In this document: positions 51,058 through 60,240 of the stretch, piece after piece
How the letters are laid out: each line of letters opens with the position of its first letter
Position numbering within the stretch: the stretch's first letter is position 1
Assembly: GCF_020621385.1 (NCBI RefSeq)
Contig: NZ_JAESVA010000008.1
Coordinates: forward strand, 1-64,000
Length of the DNA: 64,000 nucleotides
Origin: Acidisoma cellulosilyticum
GTDB taxonomy: Bacteria > Pseudomonadota > Alphaproteobacteria > Acetobacterales > Acetobacteraceae
Reading direction: 5' to 3'
The notes under the pieces: model-generated
Seen by the model: only the letters and a program-made list of their open reading frames with translations
Told to the model about the DNA's origin: nothing
The model's database searches: none
Translations under genes and position numbers: made by a program

Positions 51058-52302
51058 TTAGGATCGCCTCCTCACGAGGCTTTGCGATCGCAGATGGCCC
51101 CACAACGCTATTACTCCGCCGACCAAGGCCGGAATGCTGAACAGCGCAAAGCTGATCGTGTAACTTCCAATATGGCCGTAGGCAAAGGCAAAGGCCGAGG
51201 GGCCGATGACAACGCCGATGAATGTATAAACCATGACATCCCCGGTCAGAGTGCCGGACCCGGCCGCTGCCGACAGAGCGCTCAGTCGCGCTGTCTCGGC
51301 CAGCATGACGCCGTTCCACCCGATGGCACTGGCGCCCAAAACGCAAAGAATAGCGATGTCCGCGCGGACGGTCAGGCCATGGCTCCAGAGGAGAGCGATG
51401 CAGCAGAGCCCTATCATCAAGCCGAGCAGCGCCAGGACCAGGAATCCCGCGCCCAGCAGGTCAGCCACCACGCCCCAAACCACACGTCCGATGGCGCCGC
51501 AGACCTGGACCGCCGCCGCAACCGCCCCTGCCTGCACGGTCGTCCAACCAAGTTCACTCACCAGCATAGTGACCGTGAACGCCGAAACGCTAAGTTGAAC
51601 CGCCGCGTAGAGCATCCCGAGCATCGAGACCAGCCGCAGATCGGAACGGGCCCAGACGCGTTTTTGGCCCTCCCAGACCGCACCAACACCCACAAGGGTT
51701 TGCGGCTTGCGGTCATCGTCCCACCATTCTCGCAGCAGGCCAAAGGTCATGCCTAGAACCAGGCAAGGGATGGCCGCGATAATCAAAGCCCATTGCCAAC
51801 CCACTGCTTCCGACAGCGGCGGCATGGAAAGGGCGGCCAGGACACCACCCAAGGGCACGCCGGCCTGCTTGATCGAGAAGATCACGTTGCGCAGCCGCGA
51901 TGGAGCCAGTCGCTGCAGCATATGGGACGAACTGGGATTGTTGCAGGCATAGCCGACGCCAAGCAACAAGGATGACACAATCATCGCCGGCACCTTGCCG
52001 GTGGCCAGCCCCAGCAATCCGAAAGCGGCGCAGAGCAAACCGATCTGCCCGACCCGCGCCGCCCCCCACCGTTTTATGAGGCTGCCGGAGACGGCGGATG
52101 CGAAAATCCCAGCGAAATAGATCAGGCTGACCTGATAGCCGATCCAATAGCTGTAGATGGAAAGACTGCGGGCAACGATCGGCGTAATGGCCGCCAAGGC
52201 AAGGATGGATGAGGTGGCCAGTGCTTGGGAGGCGGTGCAGATTGCTAGTGTCGCGGACAGGCTCGGGCGCCGTGCAGCAGCCTCTCCGGCGGCAAAACTC
52301 AT
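51058..52302 (-). CDS. MFS transporter (CynX/NimT-like)
   Basis: A 414-residue protein with 12 hydrophobic segments. SLIKRWGAARVGQIGLL follows segment 2 in the place of motif A, and GYACNNPSSSHMLQRLAP follows segment 4. I start at the ATG at 52302 (MSFAAGEAAARRPSL); a TTG at 52314 is in frame. The operator-like CATATGTCCGTAC lies 15 bp upstream, shared with the ABC importer promoter at 53404. It may be an alternative uptake or efflux route for the same compound. Confidence 0.8.
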   Translation of the reverse strand: MSFAAGEAAARRPSLSATLAICTASQALATSSILALAAITPIVARSLSIYSYWIGYQVSLIYFAGIFASAVSGSLIKRWGAARVGQIGLLCAAFGLLGLATGKVPAMIVSSLLLGVGYACNNPSSSHMLQRLAPSRLRNVIFSIKQAGVPLGGVLAALSMPPLSEAVGWQWALIIAAIPCLVLGMTFGLLREWWDDDRKPQTLVGVGAVWEGQKRVWARSDLRLVSMLGMLYAAVQLSVSAFTVTMLVSELGWTTVQAGAVAAAVQVCGAIGRVVWGVVADLLGAGFLVLALLGLMIGLCCIALLWSHGLTVRADIAILCVLGASAIGWNGVMLAETARLSALSAAAGSGTLTGDVMVYTFIGVVIGPSAFAFAYGHIGSYTISFALFSIPALVGGVIALWGHLRSQSLVRRRS

Positions 52303-52316
52303 AAGGACAAGCAATC

Positions 52317-52329
52317 CATATGTCCGTAC
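52317..52329. promoter_or_regulatory. Candidate GntR operator, site 1 (CATATGTCCGTAC)
   Basis: Reverse complement of the 13-mer GTACGGACATATG at 53404-53416. With the next bases it forms TATGTCCGTACATA, an imperfect palindrome with arms TATGT/ACATA, the size and shape of a HutC/UTRA-type operator. It lies just before the MFS start, where a bound repressor would block expression. Confidence 0.55.
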
Positions 52330-52368
52330 ATAAGCTATCGTATCCTAGGCTGCAAGCTGAATAGAGCC

Positions 52369-53175
52369 TCAGTCGCGCGTCATGGCGACGGAATAGAAAA
52401 ACCGATCCGATGGCAGCGTGTTGATTGAGATCATGATGAGGCGCCGCCCCGTGCTGAAATAGCGGCGGGTAATTTCCAGCGCAGCACTTCCCTCCTCCGC
52501 GTCCAGGCGCTTGGCCAATTCGGCATCGAGATTGGTCGCCCGGATCTCCTGCTGGATTTCCACAAAGGTTTCGCCCGACTGTTTCTCCACCAGGGCAAAC
52601 AGAGCGGCGCGCAGGACCGACGGCAGCTTCAGCGCAGACGAGACCCGACCGTCCACATAGACATTGATCCAGGACAGGAGCCGGCTTTCGCCGTCCACCG
52701 TGCGGCTGCAGGAGATATGAAGCCAACGATGATTGGCGCGACACCCGAGTTCGCTGGCAAGCTTGCCGCGCGCGGCGACGATCTTGGTGGCATGGATCGA
52801 CAGCTCGGTTCCCTCGGCCACCTCGACAAGATCGCTGGCTGACATGGCGGAGTAGCTGAACCGCCTGGGCGGTTGCTTCGCTTCGATTCTTGTACCGACA
52901 CCCTTGCGCGCACTCACCAGCCCCTGCTGACGCAGCTGCGCCATGGCTTGACGCACAGTCTGCCGGCTTACCCCGTGCTGCAATGCCAGGTCGAGTTCGG
53001 TCGGCAGAAGTGATCCGACGGGATGCGCGCCGCTTTGGATAGCGTTGTACAGCGTGCGCGCAAGAAGCAGGTAGCGCGGTGTCGCGGAAGAACCCTTTGC
53101 CAGCAAATCAGGGTCATCAACCGCATCCAGGACCGTCGGTAAGGTCGTCCGCTCAACCTTAAGCTTCGCCGCCAT
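52369..53175 (-). CDS. GntR family regulator with UTRA domain (HutC type)
   Basis: A 268-residue regulator. The winged helix covers about residues 30-100 (LYNAIQSGAHPVGSLLPTEL, LALQHGVSRQTVRQAMAQLR, GLVSARKGVGTRI). The UTRA sensor follows (LSIHATKIVAARGKLASEL, WLHISCSRTVDGESRLLSWI, EITRRYFSTGRRLIMISINT). Regulators of this type usually repress catabolic genes until an effector binds. Candidate operators lie on both sides, at 52317 and 53404. The gene is divergent from the ABC importer. Confidence 0.88.
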   Translation of the reverse strand: MAAKLKVERTTLPTVLDAVDDPDLLAKGSSATPRYLLLARTLYNAIQSGAHPVGSLLPTELDLALQHGVSRQTVRQAMAQLRQQGLVSARKGVGTRIEAKQPPRRFSYSAMSASDLVEVAEGTELSIHATKIVAARGKLASELGCRANHRWLHISCSRTVDGESRLLSWINVYVDGRVSSALKLPSVLRAALFALVEKQSGETFVEIQQEIRATNLDAELAKRLDAEEGSAALEITRRYFSTGRRLIMISINTLPSDRFFYSVAMTRD

Positions 53176-53487
53176 ACCGAGTTCGCTCCCTAATCCTAAT
53201 CACCGCCGACCAGGCGCTGGCGCTGCCTATACAGGAGGTCGGCATACGGATGTAGCCGTGCCGGAAACATCAGCTTCGCTTTCTTTTTGTGCATCGCAAC
53301 AACATCTGCCGAAATTATATGCACTTATGGCATAAACGCTCAAAAAATGCTTGCCTCGGCGTCTGACAATAGTGGCGCCACCGCTCCATGTTACCCTATT
53401 CTAGTACGGACATATGCATATTTCGGCCTATCGGCTGAATGATGCGGCTGGAGCTTCAGAATTCCAATCCGGTTGGAGGAGGCGATA
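53176..53487. promoter_or_regulatory. Divergent promoter region, GntR gene and ABC importer
   Basis: A 312-bp region with no gene. It is AT-rich between 53280 and 53425 and contains the operator-like site at 53404-53416, with the ribosome site GGAGGAGG at 53475-53482. Confidence 0.5.
53404..53416. promoter_or_regulatory. Candidate GntR operator, site 2 (GTACGGACATATG)
   Basis: The exact inverted copy of the site at 52317-52329. It is 72 bp upstream of the binding protein start and about 230 bp upstream of the GntR start, so it could serve both the importer and autoregulation. Confidence 0.55.
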
Positions 53488-54606
53488 TTGCGGAAATTTG
53501 CTGTGGGTTCGGTCGCCGTATTCGGCAGCTTGCTTGTGGCCTTGGCGGGAAGCCAAGCAAAGGCTGCGACACCCGATCTCGCTCAGGCGCAAGCCGTCAT
53601 CAACGCGCATTCCCAAATTCCCGATTTCGTGCCGCCCGGCCCGCCCTTCGACGCGCGCAAATGCATGGCCGGCAAAAGCCTGCTGTCGATACCGACGTCA
53701 AGCTCGATCCCCTTCGTCGACGGCATCGAAAACTCCATGGGCAGCGTCGCCAAACAGGTCGGGTTCAAATTCCAGCAATGGAAGAACCAAGGCCAGCCTA
53801 CCCAGTGGGTTCAGGGCATGGCCTTCGGTATTGACAACAAATTCACCGGCATCGACCTGATGGGCGGCATCATCCCGAACGCGCTCGCCCCGCAAGTGGC
53901 CGCAGCCAATAAGGCTGGCGTGAAGGTCTTCGCAACCCATTATTCGGACACGACGCAGCCGGCCGACCCCGCCGTCGCCGTCACGTTGCGCATCCCGTTC
54001 CACGAGGTCGGAGAGATCATCGCCGATTGGATCACGCTCAAAACTGGTGGACACGCCAACGTTCTGATCGTCGGCTCCAGCGACATCCTGCCGAGCAAGC
54101 CCTATGCGGACATGCTCGGCGCGACGCTCGACAAGGTCTGCGGGCCCGGCTGCAAGCATCGCTATGTCACGGTGACGGTCCCGACATGGTCCACTAAAAT
54201 CCAGACAACCGTTCAGGGCGCACTGATCGCGGATCCGACCATCAACTATATCGTGCCACTCTATGACAGCATGTCGCAGTTCGTGATCCCGGCTTTGACC
54301 CTGACAGGCCACCGCAAGAACGTGAAGATCGCGACCTTCAACGGAACGCCCTTCATCATCGACATGGTACGCCGCGGCGATGTGGAGATGGATATCGGCG
54401 AAAGCCTCGGCTGGATTGCGCGCTCCATCCTCGACGGTGAGATGCGGAACATGTGCGGCCTGCCGTCGATCGGCGAGACGCTCTATGTCCCGCTCTATAT
54501 ATTCGACAAGGACAATGCCAAGGACGCCGGCATCCCGGCCGACTTCGACCGGGGCTATGGCGATAAGCATGTCGCCGGTTACGCGAAACTGTGGGGAATG
54601 CAGTAG
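53488..54606 (+). CDS. Sugar-type ABC transporter periplasmic substrate-binding protein
   Basis: A 372-residue Peripla_BP_4-like protein. I start at the TTG at 53488: GGAGGAGG lies 5-6 nt upstream, and the product opens with a good signal peptide (MRKFAVGSVAVFGSLLVALA, cleavage near AKA). The mature part has GKSLLSIPTSSSIPFVDGIE, QGMAFGIDNKFTGIDLMGGI and NYIVPLYDSMSQFVIPAL. Four Cys residues (AKCMAG, DKVCGPGCKH, RNMCGL) are unusual for this family and might form disulfides. First gene of the importer. Confidence 0.85.
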   Translation: MRKFAVGSVAVFGSLLVALAGSQAKAATPDLAQAQAVINAHSQIPDFVPPGPPFDARKCMAGKSLLSIPTSSSIPFVDGIENSMGSVAKQVGFKFQQWKNQGQPTQWVQGMAFGIDNKFTGIDLMGGIIPNALAPQVAAANKAGVKVFATHYSDTTQPADPAVAVTLRIPFHEVGEIIADWITLKTGGHANVLIVGSSDILPSKPYADMLGATLDKVCGPGCKHRYVTVTVPTWSTKIQTTVQGALIADPTINYIVPLYDSMSQFVIPALTLTGHRKNVKIATFNGTPFIIDMVRRGDVEMDIGESLGWIARSILDGEMRNMCGLPSIGETLYVPLYIFDKDNAKDAGIPADFDRGYGDKHVAGYAKLWGMQ

Positions 54607-56198
54607 TGAGCGCTGTTGCGCGACGCTATCCTGGCGAAGCGCCCGCACTTGCGATGACGCATCTATCGAAGCGCTTCGGCTCTTCGCTGGTCCTGAATGA
54701 CGTGACGCTGGAGGTCATGCCGGGAGAAGTGCATGGCCTGCTCGGCCAGAATGGCTCGGGAAAATCGACGCTCATCAAGATCCTCGCCGGCTTCCACGAT
54801 CCGGAGCCGGGCGCGGAGCTGATCATGTATGGCGAGAGCGTCCCTTTGCCGATGCCGGCCGGTGCCGCCCGCAAGCGCGGCATCGCCTTCGTCCACCAGC
54901 ATCTCGGTCTGGTTCCGTCGCTCAGCGTGCTGGAAAATCTGCTCATCGGCGCAATCGCGTCGGAAGATCGCTGGCGGGTGGATTGGCGTCGTGAGGCCGC
55001 CCGCGCGCGCGAGACCTTCGCGCGCTTTGGTCTCACCATCGATCCCACCGCCCGCATCGCGGACCTGCCGCAGGTTGAACGCGCGCTGGTCGCAATCGTT
55101 CGCGCTTTCGAGGATATCCGCACCGCCTCAAGCCATGGCCAGGGTGTCCTCATCCTTGACGAGCCGACCCCTTTTCTGCCGAAACTCGGTGTCGACAAGC
55201 TGTTCGATCTGGTTCGCACCATCGTCAAGGAAGGTACGGCCGTCATCTTCGTCTCCCATGATATCGACGAGATTCGCGAGATCACGGATCGCGCCACGGT
55301 TTTGCGGGACGGCAATCTGGCGGGCACGCTGACGTCGCGCGATGCGACGGCCGATGAATTCGTCGAACTTATCATCGGGCGGCGGGTGAGCCTGTACAAG
55401 ACCGCCGTCAGGGATGTGACGGCGCTTTCGGTCGCCATTTCCGCCCGCAATGTGACCGGCGAGATCCTGCGCGACGTGTCCTTCGACATCCATCGCGGCG
55501 AAATCCTCGGGCTGACCGGGTTGATCGGCTCCGGTTTCGACGAAATGCCCTATGCGCTTTACGGTGCGCGGCCGGCAAGCGCGGGGACGGTCGAGATCCT
55601 TGGCAAGTCTCAGCCCTTGTCGAAAATGTCGCCGCCGGCAGCGCTGGAGGCAAAGCTCGCGCTGCTCCCGTCGGATCGGCTGGGTGCGGCCGGCGTCGGC
55701 AACCTGACCATCGCCGAGAATATGCTTCTGCCCGTGCTGCAGGACTTCGTCCGCTGGTTCCGGCTTGACTGGTCGCGGATGTCCGGGCGCGCCAGCGAAC
55801 TCGGCAAGCAATATGACGTCCGGCCCAATCGACCCGCCCAGACCCTGTCGTCGCTCAGCGGCGGCAATGCGCAGAAAGTGCTGATGGCGAAGTGGCTGCA
55901 GACGGCACCGCTGCTGCTGATGCTGGATGAGCCGACACAGGGCGTCGATGTGGGTGCGCGCCAGCAGCTTTTTGCGGCACTCGACCACGCGGCGGGTAAG
56001 GGCACATCGATCCTGGTCGCCAGTACCGATTACGAGCAACTTGCCCAGATCTGTGATCGGGTGCTTATCTTCGCCCGCGGCCAGGTCGTCGACGTGCTTG
56101 CGGGCGCCGCCATCAGCAAGGACGCCATCGCCGAGCGCTGTCTGTTGAGCCTGGGCACAAGCGCGTTTTCCAATGTTCCGGAGGTGGTCGCCGCATGA
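54606..56198 (+). CDS. Ribose/sugar-type ABC transporter ATP-binding protein (RbsA type)
   Basis: A 530-residue tandem ATPase that starts with GTG and overlaps the binding protein stop by one base (TAGTG), with GGGGAA upstream. The N-terminal half has GQNGSGKST and ILDEPTPFL, with a poor signature (LPQVERALVAIV). The C-terminal half has the degenerate GLTGLIGSGFDE loop, LSGGNAQKV and LLMLDEPTQGVDVG. It powers the permease at 56195. Confidence 0.9.
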   Translation: MSAVARRYPGEAPALAMTHLSKRFGSSLVLNDVTLEVMPGEVHGLLGQNGSGKSTLIKILAGFHDPEPGAELIMYGESVPLPMPAGAARKRGIAFVHQHLGLVPSLSVLENLLIGAIASEDRWRVDWRREAARARETFARFGLTIDPTARIADLPQVERALVAIVRAFEDIRTASSHGQGVLILDEPTPFLPKLGVDKLFDLVRTIVKEGTAVIFVSHDIDEIREITDRATVLRDGNLAGTLTSRDATADEFVELIIGRRVSLYKTAVRDVTALSVAISARNVTGEILRDVSFDIHRGEILGLTGLIGSGFDEMPYALYGARPASAGTVEILGKSQPLSKMSPPAALEAKLALLPSDRLGAAGVGNLTIAENMLLPVLQDFVRWFRLDWSRMSGRASELGKQYDVRPNRPAQTLSSLSGGNAQKVLMAKWLQTAPLLLMLDEPTQGVDVGARQQLFAALDHAAGKGTSILVASTDYEQLAQICDRVLIFARGQVVDVLAGAAISKDAIAERCLLSLGTSAFSNVPEVVAA

Positions 56199-57229
56199 GC
56201 CAAGCCCCCAATCAAGCCGATGCCGGCGCCCGAATTTCGCCCGGCGGCTCAGCCGGCCCTGCCCTTCGCAAGATGAATATCGCGCGTGTCGCCGAATCCT
56301 TCGCACTTCTCGCGGCCACTATCGCGCTGGCGGCGGTATTCGGCATCCTCATGCCGCATTCCTTCCTGTCCTGGGCCAATGTCTCGACCATGCTCGGCTC
56401 GCAGGCCGTGCTGGTCGTTTTGAGCCTGGCGCTCATCATTCCGCTCACGGCGGGTGATTTTGATCTTTCGATCGCATCGATGCTGACTTTGTCGTCGATG
56501 TTGATCGCAGTGCTCAACGCGCAACTGGGCTGGTCGATCTATGCGGCGATGGCCGTCGCCATCGTGACTGGCGCTGTGGTCGGCGTCATCAATGCCGGCT
56601 TCATCCTGTATTTCCGCATTCCGTCGCTGATCGTGACGCTGGGGACCGGCACATTCATCAGTGGCGTGGTGCTGTGGATCAGTGGCGCGAACACGATCAG
56701 CGGCATCGACGACGGATTGGTGTCCTGGGTCGTCGTGCGGCATATCTTCGGCATTCCGCTCGCCTTCTATTATGCCCTGCTCCTTTGCGTCGCGATCTGG
56801 TATTTTCTTGGCTATACCACCGCCGGACGCAGGCTGCTGTTCGTCGGCCGCAATCGCGAGGTCTCGCGTCTCTCCGGCATCCGGGTCGATCGCGTCAGGT
56901 TTCTTTGCCTGATCGCCTCAGGGGTGATCAGTTCAGCCACCGGCATTCTCTATGCCGGCACCATCGGCGCGGCGGACCCGAATTCCGGCACCACCTTCCT
57001 GCTGCCAGCTTTCGCCGCGGCGTTCCTGGGTGCAACCAGCATCACCCCCGGGCGCTTCAACGCCTGGGGCACGCTTATCGCGGTCTATTTCCTTGTCATC
57101 GGCATTACCGGTCTCACCATGCTCGGCATCCAGACCTTCGTGCAGAATCTGTTCTATGGCGGCGCGCTGGTTTTGGCCGTTGCCCTGTCACAGCTCGTCC
57201 GCAAGCGGGAGCCGCAGGACTTCACCTGA
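56195..57229 (+). CDS. Ribose-type ABC transporter permease (RbsC type)
   Basis: A 344-residue membrane protein with LIIPLTAGDFDLSIASM (RbsC motif with Phe-Asp where others have Ile-Asp) and FLGATSITPGRFNAWG. The N-terminal tail of about 30 residues is polar. It starts in overlap with the ATPase stop (ATGA) and its last 8 bp overlap the converging small gene at 57222-57389. Confidence 0.88.
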   Translation: MSQAPNQADAGARISPGGSAGPALRKMNIARVAESFALLAATIALAAVFGILMPHSFLSWANVSTMLGSQAVLVVLSLALIIPLTAGDFDLSIASMLTLSSMLIAVLNAQLGWSIYAAMAVAIVTGAVVGVINAGFILYFRIPSLIVTLGTGTFISGVVLWISGANTISGIDDGLVSWVVVRHIFGIPLAFYYALLLCVAIWYFLGYTTAGRRLLFVGRNREVSRLSGIRVDRVRFLCLIASGVISSATGILYAGTIGAADPNSGTTFLLPAFAAAFLGATSITPGRFNAWGTLIAVYFLVIGITGLTMLGIQTFVQNLFYGGALVLAVALSQLVRKREPQDFT

Positions 57230-57389
57230 GATGAAGGGTAAAGCTATGCGCGGGTTCGATGGCCTCATCCAAGCCGCGCGGCAAACGGTCAGCCGTGCGG
57301 CGCGCGACGGCGGCAATCACCGCGTAGCGCGCCTTCTGCTCCTCCGAAAGCCCTTCCGGCAAAACGACTTGCACGATATCGCGGTCCAT
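57222..57389 (-). CDS. Small putative amidase partner protein (AtzG/DUF4089-like)
   Basis: A 55-residue protein: MDRDIVQVVLPEGLSEEQKA, RYAVIAAVARRTADRLPRGL, then DEAIEPAHSFTLHLR. Its ATG shares a base with the amidase stop (TAATG), so it is translationally coupled. The EPAHSF tail matches the EPAxxF end of AtzG-type subunits and the tail of the small gene at 41630-41896 (DEPAFV). Short of the usual 65-70 residues. Two independent amidase genes, each touching a small gene with this tail, make chance unlikely. Confidence 0.55.
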   Translation of the reverse strand: MDRDIVQVVLPEGLSEEQKARYAVIAAVARRTADRLPRGLDEAIEPAHSFTLHLR

Positions 57390-58789
57390 TATGTCACCTC
57401 CGGAAAGCGCGCTCGCCAGGGCGTTGCCTGTTCATAGGCATAGGCCGCGCGCAGCAAAGCGGCCTCACCGAACCATTGTCCGACAAGCTGAATATTCGTC
57501 GGCAGACCATCACCGTCGAAACCGCTGCAAAGCGTTATCGCCGGATGTCCGCTCATATTGAAGGGCGTCATGGCGGTATCGGCCGTAAAGGCCGTGATCC
57601 GCTCCGCGTCATCCGCTGACGGCGCGACATGGAAAGCGCCGGGGCAAAGCAACAGATCCACCTCGCTCATCAGCGCCGCATTCATCTCGGTCAGCACGCG
57701 TCTGTCCCTTAACGCCGCGATATAGTCGACGGCAGGCAGGCTGAGCCCCGCCATCATCTTGTCGCGCAGGGCCTGACCCATAAGCGCGGCCCTGTCACGA
57801 AAATCACGCTCATGAATGGCAAAGGATTCGGCCCAGTTGATGACGGAGGCCGCAAGCCGGTAGCGGATGAAACTTGCCGGCATTGTCACGGGTTTAAGCC
57901 GGGCGCCGGCCGCTTCAAACATCGCCGCGGCGGCTTCCAAACCGGCGAGGATCGCAGGATCGGGATGAACGCCATCGCAATCGCCGTCGAGAATGACGCC
58001 GATCGTTAGCCCCGCGACACCATCGGCGATCGTGCCGGTATAGTCGTCTATGTCCCCGGCCGAAGCCGGGTCGAGCGGGTCCTTCCCCGCGATCGCCTGC
58101 AGAATGACCGCGCAATCCCATACATTCCAGCAGAGCGGGCCGACGGTGTCGAAGGCCCAGCAATTCGGCAGCATGCCGTGGCGGCTGACGAGACCGAAGG
58201 TCGGTTTCAGACCCTGCAATCCGCAGGCGGCGGCGGGCAGCCGCACGGATCCGCCGGTATCGCTGCCGAGCGCGAACATCGCGGTGCGCGCGGGCACGGA
58301 CGCGCCGGCCCCGGTGGAGGACCCGCCGGTCAGCCGCGTTCTGTCCCAGGGGTTGCGCGCCTGCGGATAGGGCAGGTCTTCATAGACCGCCCCCATGCTG
58401 GTGCCGTATTCCCAGGTATTCAGCTTGCCGAGCAGAATGGCGCCGGCCGCCGCAAGCCGGCTGACAACGGTCGCGTCCCGATCCGGGATGACATCCATCA
58501 TCAACCGCGAATTGGCGCAGGTGCGGATGCCGCGCGTGTCGTAATTATCCTTCACCGCGAAGGGCAGACCGTGCAACGGCCCGCGCCATCGCCCTGCCGC
58601 TATCTCCGCTTCCGCCCGCTTCGCGGCCGCCCGCGCTTCGGCAGCCAGGACCAGGATGTAGCTGCCGATGTGGCTATCGACAGACGCAATCCTCTCAAGA
58701 TAAGCATCGACAAGTGCGACCGGAGAGACAGCGCTTGTCCGCACCGCCTCCGACGCCGCACGCATCGTCAGGCCCAGCAGGTCCGTCAT
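57389..58789 (-). CDS. Amidase (amidase signature family)
   Basis: A 466-residue hydrolase with a complete catalytic set: Lys80 in LPFAVKDNYD, cis-Ser157 in TGGSSTGAG and nucleophile Ser181 in GSDTGGSVR, at the normal 24-residue spacing. I start at the ATG at 58789, one base after the stop of the dihydropyrimidinase gene. AtzE- and allophanate-hydrolase-like amidases act on ureido or carboxamide groups, which would fit as the step after ring opening by the upstream enzyme. Confidence 0.9.
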   Translation of the reverse strand: MTDLLGLTMRAASEAVRTSAVSPVALVDAYLERIASVDSHIGSYILVLAAEARAAAKRAEAEIAAGRWRGPLHGLPFAVKDNYDTRGIRTCANSRLMMDVIPDRDATVVSRLAAAGAILLGKLNTWEYGTSMGAVYEDLPYPQARNPWDRTRLTGGSSTGAGASVPARTAMFALGSDTGGSVRLPAAACGLQGLKPTFGLVSRHGMLPNCWAFDTVGPLCWNVWDCAVILQAIAGKDPLDPASAGDIDDYTGTIADGVAGLTIGVILDGDCDGVHPDPAILAGLEAAAAMFEAAGARLKPVTMPASFIRYRLAASVINWAESFAIHERDFRDRAALMGQALRDKMMAGLSLPAVDYIAALRDRRVLTEMNAALMSEVDLLLCPGAFHVAPSADDAERITAFTADTAMTPFNMSGHPAITLCSGFDGDGLPTNIQLVGQWFGEAALLRAAYAYEQATPWRARFPEVT

Positions 58790-58790
58790 G

Positions 58791-60221
58791 TCAGACTGCC
58801 GGCCCTTGCAGAATTTCGGGCGCGATGCTGCGGGGAATGAAGGCCCCGTCGGTGAGTTCGCCGTTGAACTGGCCACCCTCGACCATGATCTTGCCACGCA
58901 GGATGGTCATGCTCGGCCAGATCGACACCGGCCATCCATCCCAGGGTGAATAGTCCACGGAATGGAGATTGGAGCCGTCGATGGTATGGGCCAGCTTCGG
59001 GTCCAGAAGCACGATATCGGCGTCCGACCCGACGGCGAGAATGCCTTTGCGCGGATAAAGCCCCATCAGCTTCGCGGCGCTGGTCGATATGAGGTCGACG
59101 AATTGTTCGAGCGGGAATCCGCGCTTCGTCACCATCTCGGTATACATCAAGGCGACGCGCGGCTCGACACCGCTATTGCCGCCGGTCGTATCGTCAATCC
59201 GGTTGCCGATCAGCTTGACGTCCAGCGGGCAGCACAACTCATCCGTCGCCACGCATTGCAGCGCGCCGGATTCCAGCCCCCGCCACAGGGCCTTCTGGTC
59301 TTCCGGATATTTGAGCGAGGGATAGGTGTGATAGATCTGACCGTTCGGACGCTTATAGTCCTCGGCGTTGAACAGCACATATTGATGAAGCGTCTCGCCG
59401 TAGATCGGGAAGCCCTTGGCCCGCGACCGCTCGATCGCCTCCACGCCGGTGCGCGCGCTGGTATGCACCATATAGAGCGCGGCACCCGGCACGCTTTCCG
59501 CGAGGCCAATCACGCGGTTGAAGGACAGCTCTTCCGACAGAACGGTATGGGCTTCGGCCAGATGCTCAAAGCCGGTCTTGTCTTCGGCGATCAGCTTTTC
59601 ATACATATGCATGACAAGGTCATTGTCCTCGGCATGGATCAGCGCGAGCCCGCCTTCCTTGGCGAGGATTTTCAAAATTTCCCAGATATGGCCGTAATGG
59701 GTGAGATGGGCCATGCGGCCAGGCGTGATGTCAGTGGTGAACATCTTGATGGTGGGATAGCCCGCCTTCACCATGGCGGGAATTTCGGCCAGAATTTCGT
59801 TCGAGATCGGGCTTTCGACCGCGATATGCAGCGTATAATCACCGTAGCAGAGGTCATCGAACAGCTTGCGCCGTTCGTCCGCTGCTGCCTGAAGTGACTT
59901 GCCGCCACTCCAGAAAATGAAATCGCACAGAGTCGTCGTGCCGCCGAACAGGCAGGCCTTGCTCACCACACTCGGCATTTCGCTCGTCATGGTGGTGCCG
60001 CCCGGGCCGGATGCGAGCGTCAGCCCGGAATGCACATGCGGGTCTATCCCCCCGGGAATGACGATCTGGTCCGTCGCGTCGACCACACGCTTGGCGCCGA
60101 TCGCCGCCAGCGTTCCGGGGGCGCCGATGGCGGAAATGATGCCGTCGGTGACGGCGATATCCACCACGGCACTGCCGCTTGGCAGCACGGCCAGTCCGTG
60201 GGCTATGACGAGATCGAACAT
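58791..60221 (-). CDS. Dihydropyrimidinase/hydantoinase-type cyclic amidohydrolase
   Basis: A 476-residue TIM-barrel metallohydrolase. DPHVHSG gives the HxH zinc ligands near residue 59, TIKMFTT near residue 156 has the Lys to be carbamylated, ALIHAEDND and YMVHTSAR the two further His ligands, and CVATDEL the catalytic Asp. The substrate loop has the usual Tyr (LTHYGH). It hydrolyses the amide ring of dihydropyrimidines, hydantoins or similar ureides in the cytoplasm. The start at 60221 leaves a 19-bp gap to the GTPase gene. Confidence 0.9.
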   Translation of the reverse strand: MFDLVIAHGLAVLPSGSAVVDIAVTDGIISAIGAPGTLAAIGAKRVVDATDQIVIPGGIDPHVHSGLTLASGPGGTTMTSEMPSVVSKACLFGGTTTLCDFIFWSGGKSLQAAADERRKLFDDLCYGDYTLHIAVESPISNEILAEIPAMVKAGYPTIKMFTTDITPGRMAHLTHYGHIWEILKILAKEGGLALIHAEDNDLVMHMYEKLIAEDKTGFEHLAEAHTVLSEELSFNRVIGLAESVPGAALYMVHTSARTGVEAIERSRAKGFPIYGETLHQYVLFNAEDYKRPNGQIYHTYPSLKYPEDQKALWRGLESGALQCVATDELCCPLDVKLIGNRIDDTTGGNSGVEPRVALMYTEMVTKRGFPLEQFVDLISTSAAKLMGLYPRKGILAVGSDADIVLLDPKLAHTIDGSNLHSVDYSPWDGWPVSIWPSMTILRGKIMVEGGQFNGELTDGAFIPRSIAPEILQGPAV

Positions 60222-60240
60222 ATCCAGATACCTTCTGATG

